A DNA stretch of 64,000 nt from Paracoccus sp. S-4012 (GTDB lineage Bacteria > Pseudomonadota > Alphaproteobacteria > Rhodobacterales > Rhodobacteraceae): positions 124,001-188,000 of the forward strand of contig NZ_WKKA01000006.1 of NCBI RefSeq assembly GCF_009674885.1. Direction: 5' to 3'. The number at the start of each line of letters is the position of its first letter. Within the stretch, counting starts at the first letter, position 1. The translations under genes were made by a program, and so were the position numbers. This document shows positions 29,741 through 38,896 of this stretch, in pieces. Under the pieces are notes generated by a model. That model saw nothing but the letters and a program-made list of their open reading frames with translations, searched no databases and was not told the DNA's origin.

Positions 29741-31603
29741 ATGCGGCTTCCGGTTCAGAAGCAGATCTGGTGGTGGGGGGGCGCAGGGTTGCTGTTGGCC
29801 CTCGCCCTCTGGCGGCTGGGCAACGTCATGACGCCGTTCCTGCTGGGTGCGGGCATCGCCTATGTCCTCGACCCGATCGTGGACCGGCTCGAGCGCTCGG
29901 GCCTGCGCCGCCCCTGGGCGGTCGCGCTCATCACGCTGGTCGCCGCGCTCGCCTTCGCGGCGGTGCTGCTGCTGATCGTGCCGACACTGATTCGCCAGGT
30001 CACGCAGCTGATCGTCGGCCTGCCGGAGTTCCTCGACCGGGCGCAGGGCTTCGTGGCGATCCGCTTCCCGAACCTGCTGCCGGAGGGCGGCACGCTGACC
30101 ACGGTCCTCGACAACGCCGGCGCCGCTATCGCCGATCACGGCGGCACGCTGGTGGTGGGCGTGCTCACCTCGCTCGGCAACATCCTCGGCGTGATCGCGC
30201 TGCTGGTCATCGTGCCGGTGGTGGCGTTCTACCTGCTGCTTGACTGGGATCGCATGGTCACGCGCGTGGATGAGCTGCTGCCGCGCGAGCATCTCGGCTC
30301 GATCCGTCGCCTTGCCTCTGACATCGACGACAGCCTTGCCGGGTTCCTGCGCGGGCAGGGCCTCGTCACGCTGATGCTGGGGACCTTCTACGCGGTCGGC
30401 CTCTTCGCCATCGGCCTGCCCTTCGGCGTGCTCATTGGCATCAGCGCGGCGATCCTGTCGATCATCCCCTATGTCGGCGTGTTCATCGGCGGCGTGACGG
30501 CGATCGGCGTGGCCATCATCCATTTCTGGGGCGAGCCGTGGTGGATCGCCGGGGTCGCCGCGATCTTCGCCGTCGGCCAGTTCGTCGAGGGCAACTACCT
30601 TCAGCCAAAGATCATCGGCGGGCATATCGGGCTGCACCCGGTCTGGCTGATGCTCGCGCTCGCGGTCTTCGGCACGCTCTTCGGCTTTGTCGGCCTGATC
30701 GTCGCGGTGCCTCTGGCGGCGATGGTGGGCGTTCTCGCCCGCTTCGCCGCCTCGCGCTACAAGGAGAGTGCGCTCTACACGGGCCGCCAGGTGCCGCCGC
30801 CGCCGACGCAGCCGACGCTGGTCGAGCTGGTCCCGCGCGGCACCGTGACCGAGACCCGGCGCCGGGCCGAGGCCGCGAAGGCCGTGGCCGTGGCCGAGGT
30901 CCGGGTCGAGGAGGCGCGGCGCGAGGCCGCGCGCCTGGCCGAGGAGGCCGCCCGCGAGACCGGCAGCCCTGCCGCCACCGCGACGGTCGCGGTGGTGGCC
31001 GACGCGCAGGTCAAGGATGTGGTGCCCGAACTGGTCGCCGTCTCCTCGGTGCCCGGACCCTCGGTGATCGAGGCGGGCGCCGATGCGGTGGAGGAGGGCC
31101 GCGTGGCCGCGATCGACGAGGCGGCGCAGGACGCGCGGCGCGCCGTCAAGCGCTTGGCCGAGGCGGCGGCGGATGATCCCGGCACGATCAGCGCGGCGGT
31201 GGCGGTGCTCTCGGACCCGGCGATCGCGGATGGCGCCCCCGCGGTGGTCGCCGCCGTGCCGCCGGTGCCGGAGGGCGGGGGCGCAGACGAGGCCGACCGC
31301 ACCCGTTCGCTGCATGAACTCGCGCGCGATGCGGCGCTCGCCGCGCTCGAGGAGACGCCGCCGGTGGACGGGCCGGTGGGGGCCATGGCCGCCGCCGCGG
31401 CGGCGCTGCCCCCCGGCGAGGGCGAGGCGGCCGAGGGCATGGCGCTGCGCTCGCTGACGCCCGACCAGGTGGCGCGCGAACTCGGGCCTGCGGCGGCCGC
31501 CGCGGCCGATCCCAAGGTCGCCTCCGAGGCGCTCTTCGGCGCCAGCGAGGGCCTCGATCCCCCGGTGGCCGAGCCCGACGACGCCGCGAAGCCCTCGCGC
31601 TGA
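29741..31603 (+). CDS. AI-2E/PerM-family permease with a long Ala/Glu-rich tail
   Basis: It encodes 620 residues from the ATG at 29741 (GGAGGGG upstream). Residues 1-345 are the permease with about seven to eight spans; GNYLQPKIIGGHIGLHPVW is the family hallmark. Members were named for autoinducer-2 export, but many are Na+/H+ or other exporters, so the substrate is open. From about residue 346 a further 275 residues follow that the family does not need. They hold a charged helix (EVRVEEARREAARLAEEAAR) and Ala/Glu/Pro-rich low complexity, probably a cytoplasmic disordered or coiled extension. hdaA follows four bases later. Confidence 0.85.
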   Translation: MRLPVQKQIWWWGGAGLLLALALWRLGNVMTPFLLGAGIAYVLDPIVDRLERSGLRRPWAVALITLVAALAFAAVLLLIVPTLIRQVTQLIVGLPEFLDRAQGFVAIRFPNLLPEGGTLTTVLDNAGAAIADHGGTLVVGVLTSLGNILGVIALLVIVPVVAFYLLLDWDRMVTRVDELLPREHLGSIRRLASDIDDSLAGFLRGQGLVTLMLGTFYAVGLFAIGLPFGVLIGISAAILSIIPYVGVFIGGVTAIGVAIIHFWGEPWWIAGVAAIFAVGQFVEGNYLQPKIIGGHIGLHPVWLMLALAVFGTLFGFVGLIVAVPLAAMVGVLARFAASRYKESALYTGRQVPPPPTQPTLVELVPRGTVTETRRRAEAAKAVAVAEVRVEEARREAARLAEEAARETGSPAATATVAVVADAQVKDVVPELVAVSSVPGPSVIEAGADAVEEGRVAAIDEAAQDARRAVKRLAEAAADDPGTISAAVAVLSDPAIADGAPAVVAAVPPVPEGGGADEADRTRSLHELARDAALAALEETPPVDGPVGAMAAAAAALPPGEGEAAEGMALRSLTPDQVARELGPAAAAAADPKVASEALFGASEGLDPPVAEPDDAAKPSR

Positions 31604-31606
31604 GGC

Positions 31607-32302
31607 ATGGCGCGGCAACTGGCCCTCGACCTCGCCGGAGCCCCGGCGCATGGGCGCGACGATTTCCTCGTCACGCCGGCGACCGCGCCCGCGCTCGCGC
31701 TGCTCGACCGGCCTGAGGCCTGGCCGCAGGGCAGGCTGCTGCTGATCGGCCCCGAGGGCTCGGGCAAGACCCATGCCGCCGCCTTCTGGGCCGCCGAGCA
31801 GGGGGCCGCGCGGGTCGGCGCCGCCGCGCTGCGCCCGGAGGCGGCGGATGCGCTGCTGCCCGAAGGCGGCGCGCTCGTGGTCGAGGACGCGCATCGCGTG
31901 GCGGGCGCTGCGGGGGCAGAGCGGGGGCTGTTCCACCTCTGGAACCTCGCCCCCACGCGCGGCGCGCTGCTGCTGCTGACAGCGCGCACGGCGCCGCGGG
32001 ACTGGGGCCTCGCGCTGCCCGACCTGCGCTCGCGCATGGATGCCGTCGCGCAGGCGCGCTTCGGTCCGCCCGACGACGCGCTGCTGGCCGCGGTGCTGGT
32101 CAAGCTCTTCGCCGACCGCCAACTCGCCGTGGCCCCGGATGTGATCGCGGCGCTGACCGCGCGCATGGACCGCGACCTCGGCCTCGCCCGGCGGCTGGTC
32201 GCGGCGATCGACGAGGGCGCGCTCGAGGCGCGGCGGCCGATCACCCGGCGGCTGGCGCTCGAGACCCTCGCGCGGCTGGAAACCCCGGAACCGGGGTGCT
32301 AG
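31607..32302 (+). CDS. hdaA: DnaA-related regulator HdaA
   Basis: It encodes 231 residues starting four bases after the AI-2E gene. It is an AAA+ module without the DnaA DNA-binding domain. MARQLALDLAG opens with the clamp-binding-like QLALDL used by Hda proteins. Walker A is GPEGSGKTH, and Walker B-like LVVEDAHR follows. Later DLRSRMDAVAQARFGPPDD and MDRDLGLARRLVAAID match the DnaA/Hda helical part. Hda binds the sliding clamp and stimulates ATP hydrolysis by DnaA to stop re-initiation. The call rests on domain shape and the clamp motif. Confidence 0.85.
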   Translation: MARQLALDLAGAPAHGRDDFLVTPATAPALALLDRPEAWPQGRLLLIGPEGSGKTHAAAFWAAEQGAARVGAAALRPEAADALLPEGGALVVEDAHRVAGAAGAERGLFHLWNLAPTRGALLLLTARTAPRDWGLALPDLRSRMDAVAQARFGPPDDALLAAVLVKLFADRQLAVAPDVIAALTARMDRDLGLARRLVAAIDEGALEARRPITRRLALETLARLETPEPGC

Positions 32303-32390
32303 TCTTTTGGTACTGGATCGCGGCTCTGCCCGGTTGATCTATCGTTGCACCGGGCGTAGCCGGGATCGACCACCCGAGCCGGACCTGCCG

Positions 32391-32855
32391 ATGACCGAGA
32401 CCGAGATCCGCGCGCGCGTCGCTGAGGCCATAGCCGCACAGGCTGGCCGCGAGGGGCCGCTGCTTCCCATGCTGCACGCCATTCAGGAGGCCGTGGGCCA
32501 TGTGCCGGACGAGGCCGTGCCGATGCTCGCCGATGCGATGCAGACGACCACGGCCGAGATCCACGGCGTCATCAGCTTCTACCACGATTTCAAGCGCGCC
32601 CCGCAGGGCCGCCACAGGCTGCGCCTTTGCCGGGCCGAGAGCTGTCAGGCCGTGGGCGCAGCGGCGCTGCATGACGAGGTGCGGGAGCGCATCGGCCTCG
32701 ACTGGGGCGAGACGACGCCGGATGGGCGGCTGACGCTGGAAGCGGTCTATTGCCTCGGCCTCTGCGCCTGCGGCCCGGCGGCGATGCTGGATGACCGGCC
32801 GCTGGGCCGGGTTGACGCGGAGGGCCTCGCCGCCGCCGTGGCGGAGGTGCGCTGA
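32391..32855 (+). CDS. fdsG: NAD-dependent formate dehydrogenase, gamma subunit (2Fe-2S, NuoE-like)
   Basis: It encodes 154 residues from the ATG at 32391; the longer frame from 32307 has no family match. The four ligands of the thioredoxin-like [2Fe-2S] domain are in LCRAESCQAVG and YCLGLCACGP. It begins the fds operon, which oxidises formate to CO2 and reduces NAD+ in the cytoplasm; FdsG carries electrons alongside FdsB. Its stop shares a base with the fdsB start (TGATG). I could not settle on a promoter in the 88-base gap after hdaA. Confidence 0.93.
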   Translation: MTETEIRARVAEAIAAQAGREGPLLPMLHAIQEAVGHVPDEAVPMLADAMQTTTAEIHGVISFYHDFKRAPQGRHRLRLCRAESCQAVGAAALHDEVRERIGLDWGETTPDGRLTLEAVYCLGLCACGPAAMLDDRPLGRVDAEGLAAAVAEVR

Positions 32856-34363
32856 TGCTGACGGTCTGGGTTCCCGGTGATGCCTTTGCCCGTGCCGTGG
32901 GCGCCGATGCTGTGGCCGAGGCGGTGCGGCGCGAGGCGGCGGCACGGGGCGTTGACGTGCGGGTGATTCGCAACGGCAGCCGCGGCATGGTCTGGCTGGA
33001 GCCGCTGGTCGAGATCGAGGCGGACGGCCGCCGCACCGGCTTCGGCCCGATCACGCCCGCCGAAGTGCCGGCGCTGCTCGACGCGCCCGTCACGCATCCG
33101 AAGGCTATCGGCCCAGTCGAGGAGCACCCGTGGTTCGCCTCCCAAACGCGCCTCACCTTCGCCCGCGTCGGCCTGACCGACCCGCTCGACCTCGCCGCCT
33201 ACGAGGCTCACGGCGGTCTCAAGGGCTGGCGGAAGGCGCAGAGCATGTCCCCGGCCGAAGTCGTGGCCGAAGTCACCGAAAGCGGCCTGCGCGGCCGCGG
33301 CGGCGCGGGTTTCCCGACCGGCATCAAGTGGAACACGGTGCTGAACGCGCCCGGCCCGCAGAAATACATCGTCTGCAACGCCGACGAGGGCGACAGCGGC
33401 ACCTTCGCCGACCGGATGCTGATGGAGGGCGATCCCTTCTGCCTGATCGAGGGCATGGCCATCGCCGGCCACGCGGTCGGGGCGAGCATGGGCTATTGCT
33501 ACATCCGCAGCGAATACCCCGACGCGATCCGCGTCATGCGCGCCGCCGTGGACATCGCCCGCGCTGGGGGCCTCCTCGGCGCGCATTTCGACATGGAGAT
33601 CCGCGTCGGCGCCGGGGCCTATGTCTGCGGCGAGGAGACCTCGCTGCTGAACTCGCTCGAGGGCCGCCGTGGCGTCGTCCGCGCCAAGCCCCCTCTGCCC
33701 GCGATCGAGGGGCTGTTCGGCAAGCCCACGGTGGTCAACAACGTCATCTCGCTGGCTTCCGTCCCCATCATCATGGCGAAGGGCGGCGCCTTCTACCGCG
33801 ACTTCGGCATCGGCCGCTCCCGCGGGACCATGCCGCTGCAGATCGCCGGGAACGTGAAGTACCCCGGCCTCTATGAATGCGCCTTCGGCCTGACGCTCGG
33901 CCAGATCGTGGACGAGATCGGCGGCGGCACCGCCTCCGGCCGCCCGGTCAAGGCGGTGCAGGTCGGCGGCCCGCTCGGCGCCTACTTCCCGCGCGAGCTC
34001 TTCGACACACCCTTCGGCTACGAGGAGTTCGGCGCCAAGGAGGGGCTGATCGGGCACGCCGGGATCGTCGTCTTCGACGACACCGCCGACATGCTCGGCA
34101 TGGCGCGCTTCGCGATGGAGTTCTGCGCCGTCGAGAGTTGCGGCAAATGCACCCCCTGCCGCATCGGCGCCACGCGCGGCGTCGAGACCCTCGACCGCAT
34201 CGCAGCGGGCGACCCCTCGGCGCTGCCGCTGCTCACGGACCTTTGCGAGACGATGCGCCTCGGCTCCCTTTGCGCGCTTGGCGGCTTCACCCCATATCCG
34301 GTGATGTCCGCCCTCACCCATTTCCCCGACGAGTTCGGGCTCCGCAGGGAGGCCGCCGAATGA
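32855..34363 (+). CDS. fdsB: NAD-dependent formate dehydrogenase, beta subunit (FMN, NAD site, NuoF-like)
   Basis: It encodes 502 residues. An N-terminal thioredoxin-like domain (about 1-110) precedes the NuoF core. GLRGRGGAGFPTGIKW binds FMN, VCNADEGDSGTFADR and GAGAYVCGEETSLLNSLEG are NAD/FMN loops, and ESCGKCTPCRIG plus LGSLCALGG give the [4Fe-4S] cysteines. It passes electrons from formate to NAD+. It overlaps fdsG by one base and fdsA by four (ATGA), so the subunits are tightly coupled. Confidence 0.95.
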   Translation: MLTVWVPGDAFARAVGADAVAEAVRREAAARGVDVRVIRNGSRGMVWLEPLVEIEADGRRTGFGPITPAEVPALLDAPVTHPKAIGPVEEHPWFASQTRLTFARVGLTDPLDLAAYEAHGGLKGWRKAQSMSPAEVVAEVTESGLRGRGGAGFPTGIKWNTVLNAPGPQKYIVCNADEGDSGTFADRMLMEGDPFCLIEGMAIAGHAVGASMGYCYIRSEYPDAIRVMRAAVDIARAGGLLGAHFDMEIRVGAGAYVCGEETSLLNSLEGRRGVVRAKPPLPAIEGLFGKPTVVNNVISLASVPIIMAKGGAFYRDFGIGRSRGTMPLQIAGNVKYPGLYECAFGLTLGQIVDEIGGGTASGRPVKAVQVGGPLGAYFPRELFDTPFGYEEFGAKEGLIGHAGIVVFDDTADMLGMARFAMEFCAVESCGKCTPCRIGATRGVETLDRIAAGDPSALPLLTDLCETMRLGSLCALGGFTPYPVMSALTHFPDEFGLRREAAE

Positions 34364-37266
34364 GAGACTTCATCATCCCCGACGACGCCTATGTCCCCGC
34401 CAGCACGGCCGACATGGGCACTCCGCCGAGCCGCGCCACGACCACTGTGACGCTGACTGTGGACGGCATGCCCGTCACCGTCCCCTCGGGCACCTCCGTC
34501 ATGCGGGCCGCCGCCGAGGCTGGCATCGCGATCCCGAAACTCTGCGCCACCGACAGCATGGCCGCCATCGGCTCCTGCCGCCTCTGCCTCGTCGAGGTCG
34601 AGGGAATGCGCGGCACGCCCGCCTCCTGCACGACGCCGGTGGCCGAGGGGATGGTGGTCCATACCGAAAGCGAGCTGATCCGCAAGCTGCGCCGCGGGGT
34701 GATGGAGCTCTACGTCTCCGACCACCCGCGCGACCTGCTGACGAGCCCGGCGAACGGCTTGGACGAGGTGCAGGACATGGCCGCCGCCGTCGGCCTGCGC
34801 GAGGTGCGCTACACCCCCGGCGAGAACCACGTCGCCCCCTGCATGGCCAATGGCGAGGCCAACCCGCGCTTCCGCGAGCCCGACCGCTCGAACCCCTATT
34901 TCACCTACGACCCGGCACTCTGCATCGTCTGCATGCGCTGCGTGCGCGCCTGCGACGAGATCCAGGGCACCTTCGCGCTGACGGTGCAGGGCCGCGGCTT
35001 CGAGAGCCGGATCGTCGCCGGGCAGGACCAGCCCTTCCTCAACTCCGACTGCGTCAGCTGCGGCGCCTGCGTTCAGGCCTGCCCGACCGGATCGCTGCTG
35101 GAGAACAGCGTGGCCGAGATCGGCGTGCCCGAGCGCACGGTCATCACCACCTGCGCCTATTGCGGGGTAGGGTGCAACTTCGAGGCGCAGATGCGCGGCG
35201 ATCAGGTGGTGCGCATGGTGCCGTGGAAGCACGGCAAGGCCAACCACGGCCACAGCTGCGTCAAGGGCCGCTTCGCCTGGGGCTACGCCAACCACGGCGA
35301 GCGCATCCTGAGTCCGATGGTGCGCGAGAAGATCACCGATCCATGGCGCGAGACCACCTGGGAGGAGGCGATCACCTTCGCCGCCGACCGCCTCAAGGCG
35401 ATCCAGCAGGAGCACGGCATCGACTCGGTCGGCGTCATCACATCCTCGCGCTGCACCAACGAGGAGACCTATCTGGTCCAGAAGCTCGCCCGCGCGGTGC
35501 TGCGGACCAACAACACCGACACCTGCGCGCGGGTCTGCCACTCGCCCACCGGCTATGGGCTGAAGACGACCTTCGGCACCTCGGCCGGGACGCATGACTT
35601 CGACTCGGTCGATTTCTGCGACGTGGCGCTCGTGATCGGGGCGAACCCGACCGACGCGCATCCGGTCTTCGCCTCGCGGCTGCGCAAGCGCCTGCGCGAG
35701 GGCGCGAAGCTGATCGTCGTCGATCCGCGACGTATCGACCTGCTCGAGACCCCGCATCTGGGCGAGGCGCATCACCTGTCGATCAAGCCAGGCACCAACG
35801 TCGCGGTGCTGACCGCCATGGCGCATGTGATCGTGACCGAAGGGCTGGTCTCGACGGAGTTCATTCGCGAGCGCTGCGACTGGGACGAATACCTCGACTA
35901 CGCCGAGTTCCTGTCCGACCCGCGCCACTCACCCGAAGCCACCGAAGCCGCCACCGGGGTGCCGCCGGAGGCGCTGCGCGCCGCCGCGCGCCTCTACGCC
36001 ACCGGCGGCAACGGCGCGATCTACTACGGCCTCGGCGTGACCGAGCACGCGCAGGGGTCCACCGCCGTCATGGCGATCGCGAACCTCGCCATGCTGACGG
36101 GCAACATCGGCAAGCCCGGAACCGGCGTGAACCCGCTGCGCGGCCAGAACAACGTGCAGGGCTCCTGCGACATGGGCTCGTTCCCGCACGAGCTGCCCGG
36201 CTATCGCCACATCACCGACCCGGTCGCGCGCGACATCTACGAGCGCGCCTGGGGCGTCCCGGTCCCCGAGGAGCCGGGCCTGCGCATCCCCAACATGTTC
36301 GACGCCGCGGTCGCCGGGGCCTTCCGCGGCCTCTACTGCCAGGGCGAGGACATCCTGCAGTCCGACCCCGACAGCAGCCATGTCGCGGCCGCCCTCTCGG
36401 CGATGGACTGCGTGATCGTGCAGGACCTGTTCCTGAACGAGACCGCGACCTACGCGCATGTGTTCCTGCCCGGCTCGACCTTCCTCGAAAAGGACGGGAC
36501 TTTCACCAATGCCGAGCGGCGCATCAACCCGGTCCGCAAGGTGATGGCGCCGAAGAACGGCTATGGCGACTGGGAGATCACGCAGCTGCTGGCGAACGCG
36601 CTCGGCGCCGGGTGGTCCTACACCCACCCGTCGCAGATCATGGACGAGATCGCCGCAACCACGCCGAGCTTCGCGGGGGTGTCGTTCGACCTGCTCGACG
36701 CCGTGGGCTCGGTCCAGTGGCCCTGCAACGAGGACGCGCCGCTCGGCACGCCGATGATGCACGGCACCGGCTTCGTGCGCGGAAAGGGCAAGTTCGTGCA
36801 TACCGAATACGTGGCCTCGGACGAGCGCACCGGGCCTCGCTTCCCGCTGCTGCTCACGACCGGCCGCATCCTCAGCCAGTACAACGTCGGCGCCCAGACT
36901 CGGCGCACGGCGAACACCGTCTGGCACGATGAGGACCTGCTGGAGATCCATCCCCACGACGCCGAGGAGCGGGGCATCCGCTCGGGCGACTGGGTGCGGC
37001 TGGCGAGCCGCGCGGGCGCGACGACGCTGCGCGCGCTCGTGACCGCGCGGGTGGCGCCGGGGGTGGTCTACACGACCTTCCACCACCCGACGACGCAGGC
37101 CAACGTGGTGACGACCGACAGCTCCGACTGGGCCACCAACTGCCCGGAATACAAGGTGACGGCGGTGCAGGTGATGCCCTCGAACGGGCCGTCCGAGTGG
37201 CAGGAGGACTATGCCGAGCGGGCGGAGGCCTCGCGCCGGGTGCTGCCGCTCGAGGCGGCGGAATGA
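34360..37266 (+). CDS. fdsA: NAD-dependent formate dehydrogenase, alpha (catalytic molybdenum) subunit
   Basis: It encodes 968 residues, similar to the Rhodobacter capsulatus FdsA size. The N-terminus has a [2Fe-2S] domain (CRLCLVEVEG). Ferredoxin clusters are at CIVCMRCVRAC (Cys188 onward) and CVSCGACVQACP (Cys231 onward). CAYCGVGC (265-272) is the cluster next to the cofactor. The molybdenum ligand is Cys393 with His394 in CARVCHSPTGYG, so this is a Cys and not a selenocysteine enzyme. Bis-MGD loops include GANPTDAHPVFASRL and NNVQGSCDMG. It oxidises formate to CO2. The fdsD start overlaps its stop, leaving no room for fdsC. Confidence 0.97.
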   Translation: MRDFIIPDDAYVPASTADMGTPPSRATTTVTLTVDGMPVTVPSGTSVMRAAAEAGIAIPKLCATDSMAAIGSCRLCLVEVEGMRGTPASCTTPVAEGMVVHTESELIRKLRRGVMELYVSDHPRDLLTSPANGLDEVQDMAAAVGLREVRYTPGENHVAPCMANGEANPRFREPDRSNPYFTYDPALCIVCMRCVRACDEIQGTFALTVQGRGFESRIVAGQDQPFLNSDCVSCGACVQACPTGSLLENSVAEIGVPERTVITTCAYCGVGCNFEAQMRGDQVVRMVPWKHGKANHGHSCVKGRFAWGYANHGERILSPMVREKITDPWRETTWEEAITFAADRLKAIQQEHGIDSVGVITSSRCTNEETYLVQKLARAVLRTNNTDTCARVCHSPTGYGLKTTFGTSAGTHDFDSVDFCDVALVIGANPTDAHPVFASRLRKRLREGAKLIVVDPRRIDLLETPHLGEAHHLSIKPGTNVAVLTAMAHVIVTEGLVSTEFIRERCDWDEYLDYAEFLSDPRHSPEATEAATGVPPEALRAAARLYATGGNGAIYYGLGVTEHAQGSTAVMAIANLAMLTGNIGKPGTGVNPLRGQNNVQGSCDMGSFPHELPGYRHITDPVARDIYERAWGVPVPEEPGLRIPNMFDAAVAGAFRGLYCQGEDILQSDPDSSHVAAALSAMDCVIVQDLFLNETATYAHVFLPGSTFLEKDGTFTNAERRINPVRKVMAPKNGYGDWEITQLLANALGAGWSYTHPSQIMDEIAATTPSFAGVSFDLLDAVGSVQWPCNEDAPLGTPMMHGTGFVRGKGKFVHTEYVASDERTGPRFPLLLTTGRILSQYNVGAQTRRTANTVWHDEDLLEIHPHDAEERGIRSGDWVRLASRAGATTLRALVTARVAPGVVYTTFHHPTTQANVVTTDSSDWATNCPEYKVTAVQVMPSNGPSEWQEDYAERAEASRRVLPLEAAE

Positions 37267-37595
37267 GCGGCGGCGACGCCAAGCTGGTGCGGATGGCCAA
37301 CCAGATCGCGACGTTCTTCGAGACGCAGCCGGGCATCGACCCGGCTGCGGCCACCGCCGCGCATCTGAACGACTTCTGGCCGCCGCCCATGCGCGCGCGG
37401 CTGTTGGAAATGATCGCCGAAGGCGGCACCGGCCTGCGCCCGGCCGCCGCGGGGGCCGCGCCCCTGATCCGCCGCCCCGGCGAGGCACCGGTCCATGCCG
37501 TCCCGGTCGACCCCGGCGTCCCGCCCGTCCGCGCGGGCGAGGAGGCAGCGCCCGCCAACCCGGCTTTCCAGAGCGAAGGCGGCTCGGACGGCTGA
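37263..37595 (+). CDS. fdsD: Formate dehydrogenase delta subunit
   Basis: It encodes 110 residues from the ATG at 37263 (ATGA with the fdsA stop). The N-terminal 55 residues (KLVRMANQIATFFETQPG, THLNDFWPPPMRARLLEMI-like) match FdsD, a small helical subunit needed for assembly or stability of the FdsABG complex. The remaining half is a Pro/Ala-rich tail that looks disordered. A hairpin repeat follows the stop. Confidence 0.9.
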   Translation: MSGGDAKLVRMANQIATFFETQPGIDPAAATAAHLNDFWPPPMRARLLEMIAEGGTGLRPAAAGAAPLIRRPGEAPVHAVPVDPGVPPVRAGEEAAPANPAFQSEGGSDG

Positions 37596-37608
37596 CCTTC
37601 TTCTGTCT

Positions 37609-37649
37609 AGAAATATCCCGCGGGGGTGCGGGGGCGCGAAGCCCCCGCG
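37609..37649. repeat. Intergenic repeat element with terminator-like hairpin, copy 1
   Basis: It begins AGAAATATCCCG and continues into GCGGGGGC-GCGAA-GCCCCCGC, an 8 bp perfect stem. It lies between the convergent fdsD and metK genes, so it may end transcription both ways. A second copy with the same AAATATCCCG-GGGGTGCGGGGGC core lies at 63,772. Confidence 0.75.
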
Positions 37650-37663
37650 TCGGAGCAGCGCCG

Positions 37664-38836
37664 TCAGCGCCCCGCGGCCGCCTTCAGCGCGTCCGCAAGG
37701 TCCGTCCGCTCCCAGCTGAACCCGCCATCCGCCTCCGGCGCGCGGCCGAAATGGCCATAGGCGGCGGTGCGGCGGTAGATGGGGCGGCAGAGGGTCAGGT
37801 GGTCGCGGATGCCGGCCGGGGTCAGGTCCATGACCTCGCCGACGATGCGCTCGATCTCGGCCTCGGGGATCGCGCCGGTGCCGAAGGTGTCGGCGTAGAT
37901 CGACAGCGGCTCGGCCACGCCGATCGCGTAGGAGAGCTGGATCACGCAGCGCCGGGCGAGGCCCGCGGCGACCACGTTCTTGGCCAGGTAGCGCGCGGCA
38001 TAGGCGGCCGAGCGGTCCACCTTCGTCGGGTCCTTGCCCGAGAACGCGCCGCCGCCATGCGGGGCCGCGCCTCCGTAGGTGTCCACGATGATCTTGCGCC
38101 CGGTCAGCCCCGCATCGCCGTCCGGCCCGCCGATCAGGAACTTGCCGGTGGGGTTCACATGCCAGACGGTGTTCCCGGTCAGCCAGCCCTCGGGCAGGAC
38201 CTCCTTCACATATGGCTCGACGATGGCGCGGATGTCGTCGCTGCTCTGGGCCTCGTCCTTGTGCTGGTGGCTGACGACGATCTGCGTCACCTCGACGGGC
38301 TTGCCATCCTCGTAGCGCACCGAGAGCTGCGACTTGGCGTCCGGCCCGAGGGTCGGCTCAGCCCCCGACTTCCGCGCCTCGGCCAGCCGGCGCAGGATCG
38401 CATGGGCATACTGGATCGGCGCCGGCATCAGCTCGGGCGTCTCGTCCACGGCATAGCCGAACATGATCCCCTGATCGCCGGCCCCGCCGGTATCCACCCC
38501 TTGCGCGATATGCGCTGACTGCTCGTGCAGGAAGTTCAGGACGTGGCAGGTGTTCCAGTGGAACTTCTCCTGCTCGTAGCCGATGTCGCGTATGACGCCG
38601 CGGGCGATCTCGCCGATGCGGCCCATGGTGCTGGTCAGGCGCGCCTTCTCGGTGAGGCCCAGCTCGCCCCCGATGACCACCATGCCCGAGGTGGCGAAGG
38701 TCTCGCAGGCGACGCGCGCGAGCGGCTCCTCGGTCAGCAGCGCGTCGAGGATGGCGTCGGAAATCTGGTCGCAGAGCTTGTCGGGATGGCCCTCGGAAAC
38801 GGATTCCGAGGTGAAGACGTAGTTCGAACGGGCCAT
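37664..38836 (-). CDS. metK: S-adenosylmethionine synthetase
   Basis: It encodes 390 residues from the ATG at 38836, with GGAG 7 bases upstream. The N-terminus [20 protein letters not shown], the central [17 protein letters not shown] and the [20 protein letters not shown] phosphate loop are all present. It makes SAM from methionine and ATP. The ribosome site is part of the riboswitch pseudoknot between lnt and metK, so translation is expected to fall when SAM or SAH is high. The gene lies downstream of lnt on the same strand. Confidence 0.99.
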   Translation of the reverse strand: MARSNYVFTSESVSEGHPDKLCDQISDAILDALLTEEPLARVACETFATSGMVVIGGELGLTEKARLTSTMGRIGEIARGVIRDIGYEQEKFHWNTCHVLNFLHEQSAHIAQGVDTGGAGDQGIMFGYAVDETPELMPAPIQYAHAILRRLAEARKSGAEPTLGPDAKSQLSVRYEDGKPVEVTQIVVSHQHKDEAQSSDDIRAIVEPYVKEVLPEGWLTGNTVWHVNPTGKFLIGGPDGDAGLTGRKIIVDTYGGAAPHGGGAFSGKDPTKVDRSAAYAARYLAKNVVAAGLARRCVIQLSYAIGVAEPLSIYADTFGTGAIPEAEIERIVGEVMDLTPAGIRDHLTLCRPIYRRTAAYGHFGRAPEADGGFSWERTDLADALKAAAGR

Positions 38837-38840
38837 GAGG

Positions 38841-38884
38841 TGCTCCATTGGGGTCAAACCGCCACGCCAGGAAGCCGTTGTGAC
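38841..38884 (-). promoter_or_regulatory. SAM/SAH riboswitch in the metK leader
   Basis: Reading the minus strand, GTCAC-AACGGCTTCCTGGC-GTGGC forms a 5 bp stem (38884-38880 with 38865-38861). It carries the conserved CACAACGGCTTCCTGGCG core of the SAM/SAH class, which is known mainly from Rhodobacterales upstream of metK. A TTTGA linker leads to AATGGAGCA, whose GGAG can pair with CTTCC in the loop as a pseudoknot. That GGAG is also the metK ribosome site, implying translational repression on ligand binding. Confidence 0.88.
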
Positions 38885-38896
38885 GGTCGGACCCGC

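Noticed and set aside
34360-37266. A selenocysteine formate dehydrogenase
   Set aside because: The metal-ligand codon is TGC (Cys393) and no in-frame TGA with a SECIS-like stem is present.
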